Positions 19,363 to 28,730 of a DNA stretch of 64,000 bases are shown here, in pieces. The notes beneath the pieces are model-generated. The model did not search any database. It saw only the letters and a program-made list of their open reading frames with translations, and was not told the DNA's origin. The stretch's first letter is position 1. Each line of letters opens with the position of its first letter. Both the position numbers and the translations under genes were made by a program. Origin of the DNA: an uncultured Cohaesibacter sp. (GTDB taxonomy: Bacteria > Pseudomonadota > Alphaproteobacteria > Rhizobiales > Cohaesibacteraceae); contig NZ_OY821667.1 of the NCBI RefSeq assembly GCF_963682185.1, positions 620,001-684,000 on the forward strand, given 5' to 3'.

Positions 19363-19758
19363 TTATGCCTCGAGCAGATCCGTACCATAGGAATTATCAA
19401 CCGTGCACAGCCATTGGCCCTCTGATGAGCGCTTGAAAACATAACTGGCCCGACGCACAAGCGTCAGATCCCAGCCATCAGAATCAACCGTATCCAGAAA
19501 GGTCTTCATCACGACCAGAGCCGTATCGCCCCCTTCAAACACTTCCATAGGGCCTTGCCTTACGGTGAGCTTGTGCTTGAAATGCTCGGCAATGGCGACA
19601 AAGGCTTTTTTGATCGCGTCCTTGCCTGTAACAGCCAGACCGGGTTTGACGACCAGCGTCGCATCCTCGGCATAGAAATCCATCAGGCTGTCGAAATCCT
19701 CAGCCGAGATCGCTTTATCGGCAGCCTCGATCACAGTGTGTAATGCTTGGGAGGTCAT
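19363..19758 (-). CDS. NTF2-like / SnoaL-type protein (DUF4440-like)
   Basis: A 131-residue protein with the cone-shaped NTF2-like pattern: an N-terminal helix pair, FDSLMDFYAEDATLVVKPG near residue 22, KDAIKKAFVAIAEHF near 45, and C-terminal strands with DGWDLTLVRRASYVFKR and QWLCTVDNSYGTDLL. Family members are ketosteroid-isomerase-like enzymes or small ligand binders; no residue here fixes a reaction. ATG 19758 has AAGGAG at good spacing. It stands alone between trkH and a terminator. Confidence 0.75.
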   Translation of the reverse strand: MTSQALHTVIEAADKAISAEDFDSLMDFYAEDATLVVKPGLAVTGKDAIKKAFVAIAEHFKHKLTVRQGPMEVFEGGDTALVVMKTFLDTVDSDGWDLTLVRRASYVFKRSSEGQWLCTVDNSYGTDLLEA

Positions 19759-19793
19759 GTCCGTCTCCTTGAAAAATACCCACGAGACGGCAC

Positions 19794-19817
19794 AAAAAAA
19801 CCCGCCTCAGGCGGGTT
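19794..19817 (-). terminator. Minus-strand Rho-independent terminator
   Basis: Stem AACCCGCC / GGCGGGTT with a TCA (minus strand TGA) loop, followed on the minus strand by seven T residues. It closes the transcript that comes from the clpA side and isolates the NTF2-like gene. Confidence 0.88.
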
Positions 19818-19972
19818 CCGGTAAGTGATATGCACATACGAAAGCCCACCATTCAAAGAATGGTGAGAATAATCGACTGATACTGGTGGCACATCTGTTT
19901 CATATCCAAGCATTTATCGCCAAATCACGCGCAATGCAAGCACCTATCGAGAAAGGTGCGATGTTTGGCACA

Positions 19973-20218
19973 TCATTCGCCACCAAAGAAATGCTGATAG
20001 AGCAAGGAAAGCGCCAGCAGAAAGCCCGCGGCGAGCGTCAGGATATTCTTGAGCAACTCAACGCCATCAGCCCGACCCGTGGCCGGATCGATCAGGCTTC
20101 CGAATATGCCATTGGGAAACGCCGCCCGCATGATTGCACTCGCGCTCATCAGGGAGACAAGCGCGAAGGCAAAGAACAGCAGCAAACTCCTGAGCCATCC
20201 GGGCATGTGAGGAAACAT
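19973..20218 (-). CDS. Small two-helix membrane protein, hypothetical
   Basis: An 81-residue frame with two clear membrane segments (SLLLFFAFALVSLMSASAIM near 11-30 and LLKNILTLAAGFLLALSLLY near 54-73) joined by a short polar loop with GIFGSLIDPATGR. The amino-acid pattern looks like a genuine membrane protein, but there is no ribosome binding site: the ATG begins four bases after the T-run of the clpA terminator. It could be leaderless, start at the internal ATG five codons in, or not be expressed. A strong terminator lies about 155 bases downstream. Function unknown. Confidence 0.5.
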   Translation of the reverse strand: MFPHMPGWLRSLLLFFAFALVSLMSASAIMRAAFPNGIFGSLIDPATGRADGVELLKNILTLAAGFLLALSLLYQHFFGGE

Positions 20219-20222
20219 GATG

Positions 20223-20251
20223 AAAAAAGCGCCACCGTTACCGCTGGCGCT
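20223..20251 (-). terminator. Terminator of clpA
   Basis: Stem AGCGCCA / TGGCGCT with a GC-rich ten-base loop; on the minus strand it is followed by six T residues, 10 bases after the clpA stop codon. Confidence 0.88.
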
Positions 20252-20259
20252 CCTTTTTG

Positions 20260-22704
20260 CTATTTCTTGTCGACCTTGGCAACGCTGGGCACCGACGCCT
20301 TTTTCTTGGACGAAGTCCGGCGAGAGCCCTTCTTAGTCTCATCAGCGCTGGAGGCCTTGGCTTCGCCCTTGCCATCGGCCTTCTTAGCTTTCGTGCTATC
20401 GGCCTTGGGCTCATCCTCTTCGATCACGGACAGGAACAGCTTTTCCATATTGTCCAGATCGATATCAACCCGCACCGTGCCGCCTTTGGTCAATTTGCCA
20501 AACAGAATCTCTTCAGCCAGAGGCCGCTTGATATGCTCCTGAATGACTCGGCCCAACGGACGTGCGCCCATTTTCGGATCATAGCCCTTCTTGGCAAGCC
20601 ATGCGGTGGCCGCATCGGTCAGCTCGAAGGTCACACCACGATCGGCCAACTGGGCTTCCAGCTGCATGACGAACTTGCGCACGACCTGATGAATGACTTC
20701 CGTCGGCAGAGCCGCAAACGGAATGACAGCATCAAGACGGTTGCGAAATTCCGGCGTGAACAGCTTGTTGATCGCTTCCTCGTCATCCCCGGAACGCTCG
20801 GACTGGGTGAAGCCGATAGCCGGCTTATCCATTTCTGCAGCACCGGCATTGGTCGTCATGACCAGAATGACGTTGCGGAAGTCCACCTGCTTGCCGTTAT
20901 GGTCGGTCAGCTTACCGTGATCCATCACCTGCAGCAGAATGTTGTAAAGATCCGGATGCGCCTTCTCGATCTCGTCAAGCAGCAACACACAATGCGGATG
21001 CTGATCAACGCCATCGGTCAGAAGACCGCCCTGATCAAAGCCGACATAGCCCGGAGGCGCACCGATCAGGCGCGAAATGGTGTGCTTCTCCATATATTCC
21101 GACATGTCGAAGCGCAGCAGTTCCACACCCATCAGATCAGCCAGCTGACGCGTCACCTCAGTTTTACCGACCCCTGTCGGGCCGGAAAAGAGATAACTAC
21201 CGATCGGCTTTTCTGGCTCGCGCAATCCGGCACGGGCCAGCTTGATCTGGCTGGTCAGTGCATCAATGGCCAGATCCTGTCCATACACCATCCGCTTGAG
21301 GTTCACCTCAAGATTGGACAGGACTTCCCTGTCATCCTTGGAAACGGTTTTCGGCGGAATGCGTGCCATCGTGGCAACGGTGGCTTCCACTTCCTTGGCC
21401 GAAATGCTCTTGCGGCGACGCGAAACCGGCAGCAGCTGTTGCGCAGCGCCTGTTTCATCTATCACATCAATGGCCTTGTCCGGCAGTTTCCTGTCATGGA
21501 TATAGCGAGCAGAAAGCTCCACCGCAGACTTGATGGCGTCATTGGTGAATTTCACACTGTGATAGTCCTCGAAATAAGGCTTCAGCCCTTTCAGAATGTC
21601 GATGGCATCCGGCAGGGATGGTTCATTGACATCGATTTTCTGGAACCGGCGCACCAAAGCACGGTCCTTCTCGAAGAACTGGCGATATTCCTTGTAGGTG
21701 GTCGAGCCCATGCAGCGCAAATTGCCCGCAGCCAGCGATGGCTTGAGCAGGTTGGATGCATCCATGGCCCCGCCAGAGGTCGCGCCAGCACCGATCACCG
21801 TATGGATCTCGTCAATGAAGAGGATCGCCCCTTCATATTCTTCGATCTCCTTGATAACGCGTTTGAGGCGCTCTTCAAAGTCGCCCCGATAACGGGTCCC
21901 GGCCAGCAGGGTGCCCATATCGAGCGAAAAGATCGTCGCCCCTTTCAGAACGTCAGGCACCTTGTCGTCGACAATGCGCTTGGCAAGCCCTTCAGCAATC
22001 GCGGTTTTGCCCACTCCGGGGTCACCGACAAACAGCGGGTTGTTCTTGGAGCGCCGGCAGAGCACCTGAATGGTCCGATGGATCTCGGCATCACGCCCGA
22101 TGAGAATATCGATTTTCCCGTCGCGCGCCTTTTCATTCAGATTGACAGCATAGGCCTTGAGTGCTTCGGCCTTGTTACCGCCCTCTTCCTCGTCTTCCTC
22201 GAAATCGAAATCATCATCCATGTCATCGTCGGCACCGGTTGGCGGCACACCATCCGATATCCCCGGCGCCTTTGCGATGCCATGAGAAATATAATTGACC
22301 GCGTCATAGCGGGTCATGTCCTGATCATGCAGGAAGTAGGCTGCATGGCTTTCCCGTTCCGCAAAAATGGCAACCAGAACATTCGCTCCGGTCACTTCTT
22401 CGCGGCCCGAGGACTGCACATGAATGACAGCCCGCTGAATAACGCGCTGGAATCCTGCCGTTGGCTTGGAATCCTGCCCCTTGTCCACCACAAGATTGGA
22501 AAGCTCATTGTCGATATAATCGAGCAAGTTCTTTTCCAACAGGTCCAAATCCACCCCACAGGCACGCATCACCGCCGCCGCGTCACTATCTTCAATCAAC
22601 GCGAACAGCAGATGTTCAAGTGTAGCGAACTCCTGAAACCGCTCATTCGCGGTCATCAGAGCTTTGTGCAGGGCAGCTTCCAGACTGTTAGAAAATGATG
22701 GCAC
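20260..22704 (-). CDS. clpA: ATP-dependent Clp protease ATP-binding subunit ClpA
   Basis: AAA+ unfoldase that feeds substrates to ClpP. The 814-residue protein has the Clp_N double repeat (1-145), a short acidic linker with [16 protein letters not shown], nucleotide-binding domain 1 with Walker [14 protein letters not shown] near residue 228, and domain 2 with [12 protein letters not shown] near 510. The ClpP-docking loop is the IGF in KPAIGFTQ near 635. The C-terminal 50 residues are a Lys/Ala/Ser-rich extension longer than in E. coli. It is directly preceded by clpS (9 bases), its adaptor, which supports the assignment over ClpB or ClpC. Confidence 0.96.
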   Translation of the reverse strand: MPSFSNSLEAALHKALMTANERFQEFATLEHLLFALIEDSDAAAVMRACGVDLDLLEKNLLDYIDNELSNLVVDKGQDSKPTAGFQRVIQRAVIHVQSSGREEVTGANVLVAIFAERESHAAYFLHDQDMTRYDAVNYISHGIAKAPGISDGVPPTGADDDMDDDFDFEEDEEEGGNKAEALKAYAVNLNEKARDGKIDILIGRDAEIHRTIQVLCRRSKNNPLFVGDPGVGKTAIAEGLAKRIVDDKVPDVLKGATIFSLDMGTLLAGTRYRGDFEERLKRVIKEIEEYEGAILFIDEIHTVIGAGATSGGAMDASNLLKPSLAAGNLRCMGSTTYKEYRQFFEKDRALVRRFQKIDVNEPSLPDAIDILKGLKPYFEDYHSVKFTNDAIKSAVELSARYIHDRKLPDKAIDVIDETGAAQQLLPVSRRRKSISAKEVEATVATMARIPPKTVSKDDREVLSNLEVNLKRMVYGQDLAIDALTSQIKLARAGLREPEKPIGSYLFSGPTGVGKTEVTRQLADLMGVELLRFDMSEYMEKHTISRLIGAPPGYVGFDQGGLLTDGVDQHPHCVLLLDEIEKAHPDLYNILLQVMDHGKLTDHNGKQVDFRNVILVMTTNAGAAEMDKPAIGFTQSERSGDDEEAINKLFTPEFRNRLDAVIPFAALPTEVIHQVVRKFVMQLEAQLADRGVTFELTDAATAWLAKKGYDPKMGARPLGRVIQEHIKRPLAEEILFGKLTKGGTVRVDIDLDNMEKLFLSVIEEDEPKADSTKAKKADGKGEAKASSADETKKGSRRTSSKKKASVPSVAKVDKK

Positions 22705-22713
22705 TTGGTATCC

Positions 22714-23058
22714 TCACTTTTTTTCCATGATGCATTGCAGCGGATGTTGGTGCTGATGGGCAAAGTCCATCACTTGGCTCACCTTGGTTTCCGCCACTTC
22801 ATAGGTAAAGACGCCACACTCACCCACCCCGTGGTGGTGTACATGCAGCATAATACGGGTCGCATCTTCTCGGCCCTTGTTGAAAAACGCTTCTAAAACG
22901 TGAACAACAAACTCCATTGGCGTGAAGTCATCATTCAACAGAAGGACCCGATACATATTAGGACGCTTGGTCTTGGGTTTTGACTTTGTTGTCACCCCAA
23001 GGTCTTCATCTTCATCCAGGCGACGAATATCCTTACTCATTGCTTGAATTGTCTCCAC
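22714..23058 (-). CDS. clpS: ClpS adaptor, N-end rule
   Basis: A 114-residue adaptor that binds the ClpA N-domain and delivers proteins with destabilising N-terminal residues. It has an unstructured charged start, the [14 protein letters not shown] segment near 40 that includes residues of the amino-acid pocket, [21 protein letters not shown] near 72 and a C-terminal [10 protein letters not shown]. Alphaproteobacteria often carry two ClpS forms; this one, next to clpA, is the canonical ClpS1 type. Start ATG 23058. Confidence 0.95.
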   Translation of the reverse strand: METIQAMSKDIRRLDEDEDLGVTTKSKPKTKRPNMYRVLLLNDDFTPMEFVVHVLEAFFNKGREDATRIMLHVHHHGVGECGVFTYEVAETKVSQVMDFAHQHQHPLQCIMEKK

Positions 23059-23503
23059 AAATTCTCCCGACCGGATGCCGGGTTGGTCTTCTTGAGCATC
23101 TCAGGCTTTTCCCCAGCCCAAATCACAAGGCTCGGGTGAGGTATTTTGAATCGAGACACTACAGGTATGAGTTTGACACACAAAAAACCCCAGATGCCAC
23201 AAAATAATGTAAGCATGCTCTCCTCTCATTGTAAGGGTATATGCTTTCATCGCCAAACACAGGTTAAAAATTAATTTTCGTTATATATTTCAATAATTTA
23301 AACATTCTCAACAAGCTAATACAAAATTAAAATTTTTCGCAAATTGCTTCTAATTGCGCATTTTTTACCTTTTCCTAACCGAGTTTCCATACCCTTTTTA
23401 AAAAGGATGCGACAGGCTATACTCGCCTTCAAAGCGTCGCACTCGAAACAAACCTCAAAGCGGAAAAATCCGTCAGTCATGACAAACATTCAAAGGACGT
23501 CAA
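23059..23503. other. AT-rich divergent intergenic region, no gene seen
   Basis: This 445-base space separates clpS (minus) and the carboxypeptidase gene (plus) and must hold both promoters. It is very AT-rich between 23250 and 23400. I find no open frame with a ribosome binding site, no terminator and no clear palindromic operator. Confidence 0.5.
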
Positions 23504-24994
23504 GTGTTTAGAGTAGCGTTCAGAGCCACATGGCGTGCAAATCCCGCACGCCCAGCCATTATGATCGCCGCAGCCATGGTCATGGTGATCGCCGCGCTGG
23601 CTTCCCCCCATTCCGCCCAGGCGGCCAACAGCAAATATGCCGGCTACGTCATCGATGTGAAAAGCGGCAAGGTTCTCTATTCAAACCACGCAAACTCCCC
23701 GCGTTATCCAGCTTCGCTTACGAAGATGATGACGCTGTATATGGCGTTTGAGCAGCTTGAAAAGGGAAAGATGTCGCTCAACAGCCGCCTCAAGGTTTCC
23801 AGACATGCCGCCGGTCAGGCCCCTTCCAAGCTGAACCTTAAACCTGGCAGCACCATCAAGATGAAGGATGCCATCCTCGCGCTCGTTACCAAATCAGCCA
23901 ACGACGTGGCTGCCGTGATTGCCGAGAATATCGGCGGAACGGAATCCAAATTTGCGCGCATGATGACAGACAAGGCCCATTCCATTGGCATGAAGAACAC
24001 GACCTTCAGAAACGCATCGGGCCTGCCCAACAAATATCAGAAGACCACTGCAGCTGATATGGCCCTGCTCGGACGTGCCCTTCAGGATCGGTTTCCAACC
24101 TATTACAAATATTTCAACACGCGTGTGTTCCAATATGGCAAAGCCCGTTACGGCAACCACAACAAGCTGTTGGGCCGCGTCAAGGGCGTTGACGGCATCA
24201 AAACCGGCTATACCCGCGCCTCCGGCTTCAACCTTGTCACGAACGTCAAAACCGGTGACCGCCACATCGTGGCCGTGGTCATGGGTGGGCGGACAGGCGC
24301 AAGCCGTGACGCACAGATGCGCAAGCTGATCAAGGAATATCTGCCAAAAGCCAAAACCGGCCGCCGCATGACAGCAATGGTCGGCGTTCCTGCTGCACGT
24401 CGCTATATTGAATTGGCTGAAACCATTCGTTTGCCACAAGCCAAAACCCTGTCGCCAGCCCAGCCCATGCTCGTTGCATCTGCTGCGCCTCAGCCGGCTC
24501 CTGTGAATTTGGTAATGGCTGATACGGCTCAGGTTTCCACTCTGCCACAGGCAAGTGCGGTGACCGGATCTACGCTGCGTCGCGCTATCGCCGATACAGC
24601 GCAATCCATGCCGACACCGCGTCCTCGCCTGACAACAGCAGCCTTGGCCATTCCGCCCCTGCCGCGTCCGGCCAACGACCCGATCGGCGATTTGTCCACC
24701 CATGAAGCTCCGCTTCCAGAGGCAGCGCCAAACCGGGGCGGCGTTCCGGCCGGCTGGCAGATCCAGCTCAGCGCAACGCCTTCGCTTGAAGCAGCCAACG
24801 AGATTCTCGACAAGGCCAGAGCAAGCAACGGACGCATGCTGAACGGCCGCGTCAACCACACGGAAACGGTCGAGAAAGGGAGTACCACCCTTTACCGAGC
24901 ACGTTTTGCCGGTTTCCCGAGCAAGTCTTCCGCACGAGATGCCTGTAAAACTCTGAAGAAACAGAATTTTGCCTGTCTGGCACTGAATCCTTAA
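23504..24994 (+). CDS. D-alanyl-D-alanine carboxypeptidase with SPOR domain
   Basis: A PBP5/6-type enzyme that trims the terminal D-Ala from peptidoglycan stem peptides. The 496-residue protein has an N-terminal signal region (hydrophobic segment about 17-40 ending in an SAQAANSKYAG cut-site-like stretch), the transpeptidase-fold domain with SLTK active-site Ser near 71, the SAN motif near 132 and KTG near 233, then a Pro/Ala-rich linker (300-420) and a C-terminal SPOR domain (about 415-495) for binding denuded glycan strands at the septum. The start is GTG 23504, preceded by AAAGGA at good distance. The SPOR fusion replaces the usual PBP5 C-terminal domain. Confidence 0.92.
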   Translation: MFRVAFRATWRANPARPAIMIAAAMVMVIAALASPHSAQAANSKYAGYVIDVKSGKVLYSNHANSPRYPASLTKMMTLYMAFEQLEKGKMSLNSRLKVSRHAAGQAPSKLNLKPGSTIKMKDAILALVTKSANDVAAVIAENIGGTESKFARMMTDKAHSIGMKNTTFRNASGLPNKYQKTTAADMALLGRALQDRFPTYYKYFNTRVFQYGKARYGNHNKLLGRVKGVDGIKTGYTRASGFNLVTNVKTGDRHIVAVVMGGRTGASRDAQMRKLIKEYLPKAKTGRRMTAMVGVPAARRYIELAETIRLPQAKTLSPAQPMLVASAAPQPAPVNLVMADTAQVSTLPQASAVTGSTLRRAIADTAQSMPTPRPRLTTAALAIPPLPRPANDPIGDLSTHEAPLPEAAPNRGGVPAGWQIQLSATPSLEAANEILDKARASNGRMLNGRVNHTETVEKGSTTLYRARFAGFPSKSSARDACKTLKKQNFACLALNP

Positions 24995-25015
24995 GAGTAA
25001 TTGAGTAGTAGGAGA

Positions 25016-25711
25016 TCAGTCATGTTTTCCGAGCAGAACGGACTTGGCAGCGTTGATCTTGGAAGCAAGAAAGGTGGAGCCCCCGTGGTCCGGGTGGAGC
25101 CGCTTCATGAGACGCCGGTGCGCCTCAACAACTTCCACATCGCTGGCACCCGCCGCAAGCCCAAGCACCTGATAGGCTTCCTCCTTGGTCATGGGGCCAG
25201 AGTCCGTCGTGCTTCCTTCCCTCGCTGCAGGGTCAATATTGAAGCGTTCTCGCCAGTCGGGATGCCGGCCGTCAAGATACGCTTCAAGTAGATCGCGACT
25301 TTCCTTGTCGCCACCAACTTCTTGCCAGAGGCTGTTCAATTCAGCCTCTGTCAAACTATCCAGCTCCCGCCCTTCGAACGAACCGGCCAATACCTGCCCG
25401 ATGATGATGCCGGTATCATGATCCAGCGTCATTTCCAACGCAGCCGTCCGCACAGTCGACCCTCTGCCGCTCTCCTTGTCGGCTCCGGCGAGATAGGATT
25501 TCTTCCTCAACAGCGACCAGGCAAACAGCGCCAGCGGCATGGCCACCACCCACTGCCTGCGAAACAGGAAGAAGGCCGCCAGGATCAGGAAGAACACGCC
25601 CCCCAGCTTATAGACCAGCGACAACACATCGCCAGCAGGCGCATAGGCAGCCCAGCGCACCAACAGAACAATGCCGACGAAAAACAGAAATCCGGCCAGT
25701 AGATAAATCAT
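25016..25711 (-). CDS. Membrane-anchored J-domain protein
   Basis: A 231-residue protein with hydrophobic segments at about 1-18 and 30-65, a variable region, and a C-terminal J domain (about 175-229) with KEEAYQVLGLAAGAS and an HPDHGGS turn, in which the HPD needed to stimulate DnaK is intact. The layout is similar to TIM14/Pam18-like DnaJ proteins of Alphaproteobacteria. It follows the VWA gene by 17 bases on the same strand and probably shares its transcript. It converges with the carboxypeptidase gene with only 21 bases between. Confidence 0.82.
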   Translation of the reverse strand: MIYLLAGFLFFVGIVLLVRWAAYAPAGDVLSLVYKLGGVFFLILAAFFLFRRQWVVAMPLALFAWSLLRKKSYLAGADKESGRGSTVRTAALEMTLDHDTGIIIGQVLAGSFEGRELDSLTEAELNSLWQEVGGDKESRDLLEAYLDGRHPDWRERFNIDPAAREGSTTDSGPMTKEEAYQVLGLAAGASDVEVVEAHRRLMKRLHPDHGGSTFLASKINAAKSVLLGKHD

Positions 25712-25728
25712 CTTGTATCGCTCATCCC

Positions 25729-26469
25729 TTATCGCGAGGAAGTCGGTCCGGGCAGCTGCTTCTGCAAATCGCGCGGCAAACGGCTCACATCCCTGCCAGA
25801 CGCAGCATAGGCTGCAATGCCCTTCAAATAGTCGGCCAACTTTAGCTTGGCCCCTGCATCGAACTGACCATAAGCGCCACCGGTCAATCGCGCAATTGCC
25901 TTGAAGACATGGGCCGCCATCGCATCATTGCCTTCCTGAAAGACGAACACCGGCACGCCCTTGAGCGCAATATCACCGGCCAGCCCGACGATTACATCGG
26001 GGTCTTCTTCCACACAATCGCCGACATAGACAACAGCGTCGATCCTGGTTTCCAGAACTTCATTTTTCACATGCTGCAAAATGCGGCCGATTTGCGTGCG
26101 CCCCGCACGGCAATCAAACCGTTCCATCCAGCCAGTCATGTCTGCCGCCGACCGTGTCCAGCGGCTGGCGCGACATTCGCTCGTACCACGAAAATAGACA
26201 AGCTGGGTGGCAAGGCCGCCATGAGTCTCGGCAACCTCGAACATTTCCTTTTGCAGTGAACAGGCAACATCCCAAGTCGGCTGACGTGACATGGTGGCAT
26301 CCAGAGCAAACAGAAGATTCCCGCTGGCAGGTTTCAGCCCTTTGGCTTCTTGCGCTTTGCGCACCATTTTCGCCCTGGAGAGAAACGCCGCCACCTCGCC
26401 TTTGTCAGAGCGGACTTCCGGCGTGGTCTGAGTCGATTTTTCAACCAGCTGATCTTGCTTCTTGACCAT
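25729..26469 (-). CDS. VWA domain-containing protein
   Basis: A 246-residue protein with a von Willebrand A-like domain (about 45-225). A degenerate metal site is visible in FALDATMSRQPTW near 52 (D-x-T-x-S in place of D-x-S-x-S), followed by QLVYFRG and a VVYVGDCVEED strand near 144. There is no signal peptide, so it is probably cytoplasmic. Similar proteins next to J-domain genes occur in other Hyphomicrobiales, from memory. A binding partner or chaperone-linked role is possible but unproven. ATG 26469. Confidence 0.75.
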   Translation of the reverse strand: MVKKQDQLVEKSTQTTPEVRSDKGEVAAFLSRAKMVRKAQEAKGLKPASGNLLFALDATMSRQPTWDVACSLQKEMFEVAETHGGLATQLVYFRGTSECRASRWTRSAADMTGWMERFDCRAGRTQIGRILQHVKNEVLETRIDAVVYVGDCVEEDPDVIVGLAGDIALKGVPVFVFQEGNDAMAAHVFKAIARLTGGAYGQFDAGAKLKLADYLKGIAAYAASGRDVSRLPRDLQKQLPGPTSSR

Positions 26470-26600
26470 GACGATCTGGGCCTCCCGAGCATTGTGTGAT
26501 GTGGTCCGTTAAGGACCATTCATCCCCAATATTTAGGCATGCATTGAAAAAAGCCAACCAATCAAATGGTTCCGGAGCACCTTTGGACCGTCAAAGCAGC

Positions 26601-27035
26601 CTAGAGAAGCCCCAGATCCGCCAGTTCTCGCCGAAAATCTGCCGGTAGATCATCATCTTCGCGTAAAGGATCAAGGTCTCTGGGGGCCTCGGTATCCTTG
26701 AGATAACGCCACCCCTGAAAGGCGCGCTTGGGCTGGGACTCGGTGCGGATCAATGTCGGTTCCATCACGATCTGACAGCGCGATATGCCGTCCTCCCCAA
26801 CGATCTGCCTGAGATCGATAATCGGCTGCCGGGCGAGTATCATGCCCTTGATCACCCAGTAGAGCGATCCTCCATCCAGAATTTCATCCCGCCGCTTGGG
26901 AGACATGCGCGTGGTATGAATATGCTCTTCCGGTTCGCCCGCAAGCGATTGCAAATGCCGCCTGTGTTCGATCCACCGTTCCAGATCATCGACACTGTCG
27001 ACGCCAACGCACAATTTTACAATATGAACTGTCAT
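26601..27035 (-). CDS. DUF1489 family protein
   Basis: A 144-residue protein matching DUF1489, a family largely restricted to Alphaproteobacteria. Typical segments are MTVHIVKLCVGVDSVDDLE at the start, HTTRMSPKRRDEILDGGSLYWVIKG near 40, and a later RAFQGWRYLKDTEAPRDL segment near 106. No catalytic motif is known to me. It is transcribed divergently from the epimerase gene and stands about 130 bases upstream of the VWA gene. Start ATG 27035. Confidence 0.85.
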   Translation of the reverse strand: MTVHIVKLCVGVDSVDDLERWIEHRRHLQSLAGEPEEHIHTTRMSPKRRDEILDGGSLYWVIKGMILARQPIIDLRQIVGEDGISRCQIVMEPTLIRTESQPKRAFQGWRYLKDTEAPRDLDPLREDDDLPADFRRELADLGLL

Positions 27036-27176
27036 GCCGGTTCCTTATCACGCTGTTCATACGCTATAAAGATAAGAACGGATCGCCAAAACTTGGCCAT
27101 GGATTTATGCACATTTTGCTATAAGTTACAAAAACGCGAATTTTGCAATTTGCACCTAAAGACAGGAAAAGACTCG

Positions 27177-28073
27177 ATGCGAATATTTGTTACAGGCGGC
27201 ACCGGTCTGGTGGGCAGCGCCATTGTCAAAGCTTTCTTGAAGCGTGGAGATGAGGTCACCACCCTCGCTCGATCTGACAAAAGTGCGGATATTCAAAAAG
27301 GTCTCGGCGCAACACCGGTACGGGGCAGCCTGACCGATCCGGGCGACTGGGTTTCGCTGGCGCTGGAGCATGACGCCTTCATCCATGCCGCAGCAACCTT
27401 TGACAATGACATGGGCAGCGTCGACCACAATCTGGTGCGCGCTCTTCTGGAGATTGCCAAAAGCCTACCCGAAGAGCATCAGATCCCGTTCCTTTATACC
27501 GGTGGCTGCTGGCTCTATCCCGAAGAACCGGTCATCCCGATTTCAGAGCGCCACATGCTGGACCCGGTGCCGGAATTCGAATGGATGCTCGACAGCATCG
27601 AGCAGCTCAGCACTTGCCCGAACTTTCTCCTCACGGTTATCCATCCCGGTCTCGTCATAGACAAGGGACGCGGATTCATCGCCGACTATGCGCACGGCCT
27701 CAAGGAGGATGGCGAAATCACCATCGTGGGCGCCACGGACACCCATTTTCCCTTCGTGCATGCCGATGACCTCGCCCAACTTTATGTCAGCGCCGTGGAC
27801 AATCGCGGTGATGGCTTGCTGCTCAATGCCAGCGCCATCAAAAGCGCCACCGCAGAAGAGGTTGGCAAGCTGGTTGCCCAAGCCTGCGGCCTGCCCTATC
27901 AGGCGCGGGTCATTTCCATTGAGGAAGCCCAGGAAAAGCATGGCAACTGGGCTTCGGCCTATGCGCGATCCCAGCGCATGTCGTCGGACCGGGCCCATAA
28001 CCTGCTCGGCTGGTCTCCACGCTATGACACCATAGAAGCCATGGTCCAAGACTGCGTCAAATCAGACAGCTAG
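27177..28073 (+). CDS. NAD(P)-dependent epimerase/dehydratase family (atypical SDR)
   Basis: A 298-residue extended-type SDR. The nucleotide-binding GGTGLVGSAIV lies at residues 6-16 (GxxGxxG form), and acidic/basic residues at the end of strand 2 (LARSDKS) suggest NADP. The canonical YxxxK is not obvious: the expected zone reads FLYTGGCWLYPEE then a change, so this may be an atypical reductase or NAD(P)H-binding protein. The frame opens further upstream, but ATG 27177 gives the correct Rossmann start and has AGGA upstream. It is divergent from DUF1489 and appears monocistronic. Substrate unknown. Confidence 0.8.
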   Translation: MRIFVTGGTGLVGSAIVKAFLKRGDEVTTLARSDKSADIQKGLGATPVRGSLTDPGDWVSLALEHDAFIHAAATFDNDMGSVDHNLVRALLEIAKSLPEEHQIPFLYTGGCWLYPEEPVIPISERHMLDPVPEFEWMLDSIEQLSTCPNFLLTVIHPGLVIDKGRGFIADYAHGLKEDGEITIVGATDTHFPFVHADDLAQLYVSAVDNRGDGLLLNASAIKSATAEEVGKLVAQACGLPYQARVISIEEAQEKHGNWASAYARSQRMSSDRAHNLLGWSPRYDTIEAMVQDCVKSDS

Positions 28074-28238
28074 TCGGCACGCTTCACAGCCGCTTATTCG
28101 CCAGACAACTAACCGAAGGAAGCGACAGGCATCCTTTGGCTTGCAGACGCGCCAACCCTGCGCGTTTCCCCTTGGTTTGCCCTTAACGCTGCCCAGCCGA
28201 TACCACCATTTTATAAATCGTTTATTTCGAATTTTCAC

Positions 28239-28266
28239 TTGACTTAATATTCGAATATACTAAATT
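28239..28266 (+). promoter_or_regulatory. Promoter with central palindrome ahead of the ArsR gene
   Basis: A -35 TTGACT (28239-28244) and a -10 TAAATT (28261-28266) are 16 bases apart. The spacer contains a perfect 12-base palindrome ATATTCGAATAT (28247-28258). An AT-rich palindrome between the promoter boxes is the usual arrangement for an ArsR/BigR-type repressor acting on its own gene. Confidence 0.65.
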
Positions 28267-28368
28267 AGCAAAATCTAATGATACAACTGATCAGAGCGAG
28301 CTTGCTGACCAAGGGTCCCCCAAATCCAAAGCTTGCTTGCCCCGATCAGGATCAAAGCAGGACCGGGA

Positions 28369-28713
28369 ATGGCAGAGGATTCTTCAATCGAGGCTTTGGC
28401 GGATCAGGCAGATGAAGTTGCAAGACTTCTCAAACTGCTCGGCAATGGCAATCGCTTGCGAATCCTTTGTCAACTCACAGATGGAGCCGACAAGTCGGTA
28501 AATTGCCTTGCTGATCGCCTCCATATCAGCCAGAGCGCCCTTTCCCAACATCTTGCCAAAATGCGCGAAGACGGTCTTATTGCTGGCCGTCGCGACGCCC
28601 AGACCATTTATTACTCCATTTCAGATGGAAATGCAGAGTTGCTGCTCAGCGTCCTGAAAGACCTCTACTGTTCCAACGACAGCACAGGTGAGGCTCAGGC
28701 GAAAGCAGAGTGA
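28369..28713 (+). CDS. ArsR family repressor, BigR/SqrR-like
   Basis: A 114-residue winged-helix repressor. The recognition helix region SQSALSQHLAKMREDGLI is near residues 60-77 and the wing follows with RRDAQTIYYSI. Two cysteines sit where persulfide-sensing BigR/SqrR proteins have theirs: ILCQL near residue 37 and the C-terminal DLYC near 103. The metal site typical of SmtB/ArsR (ELCVCD) is absent. With a rhodanese directly downstream and a palindrome in its promoter, a role in sensing reactive sulfur is likely. ATG 28369 preferred, with AGGA upstream; the upstream TTG at 28333 is unlikely. Confidence 0.85.
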   Translation: MAEDSSIEALADQADEVARLLKLLGNGNRLRILCQLTDGADKSVNCLADRLHISQSALSQHLAKMREDGLIAGRRDAQTIYYSISDGNAELLLSVLKDLYCSNDSTGEAQAKAE

Positions 28714-28730
28714 TTTTAAAGGAAAGCCAA

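Noticed and set aside
20257..22698. A plus-strand frame of 813 codons running opposite to clpA
   Set aside because: It mirrors clpA almost end to end, has no ribosome site and no recognisable domain, whereas clpA has both AAA+ modules. It is a by-product of GC-biased codon use.
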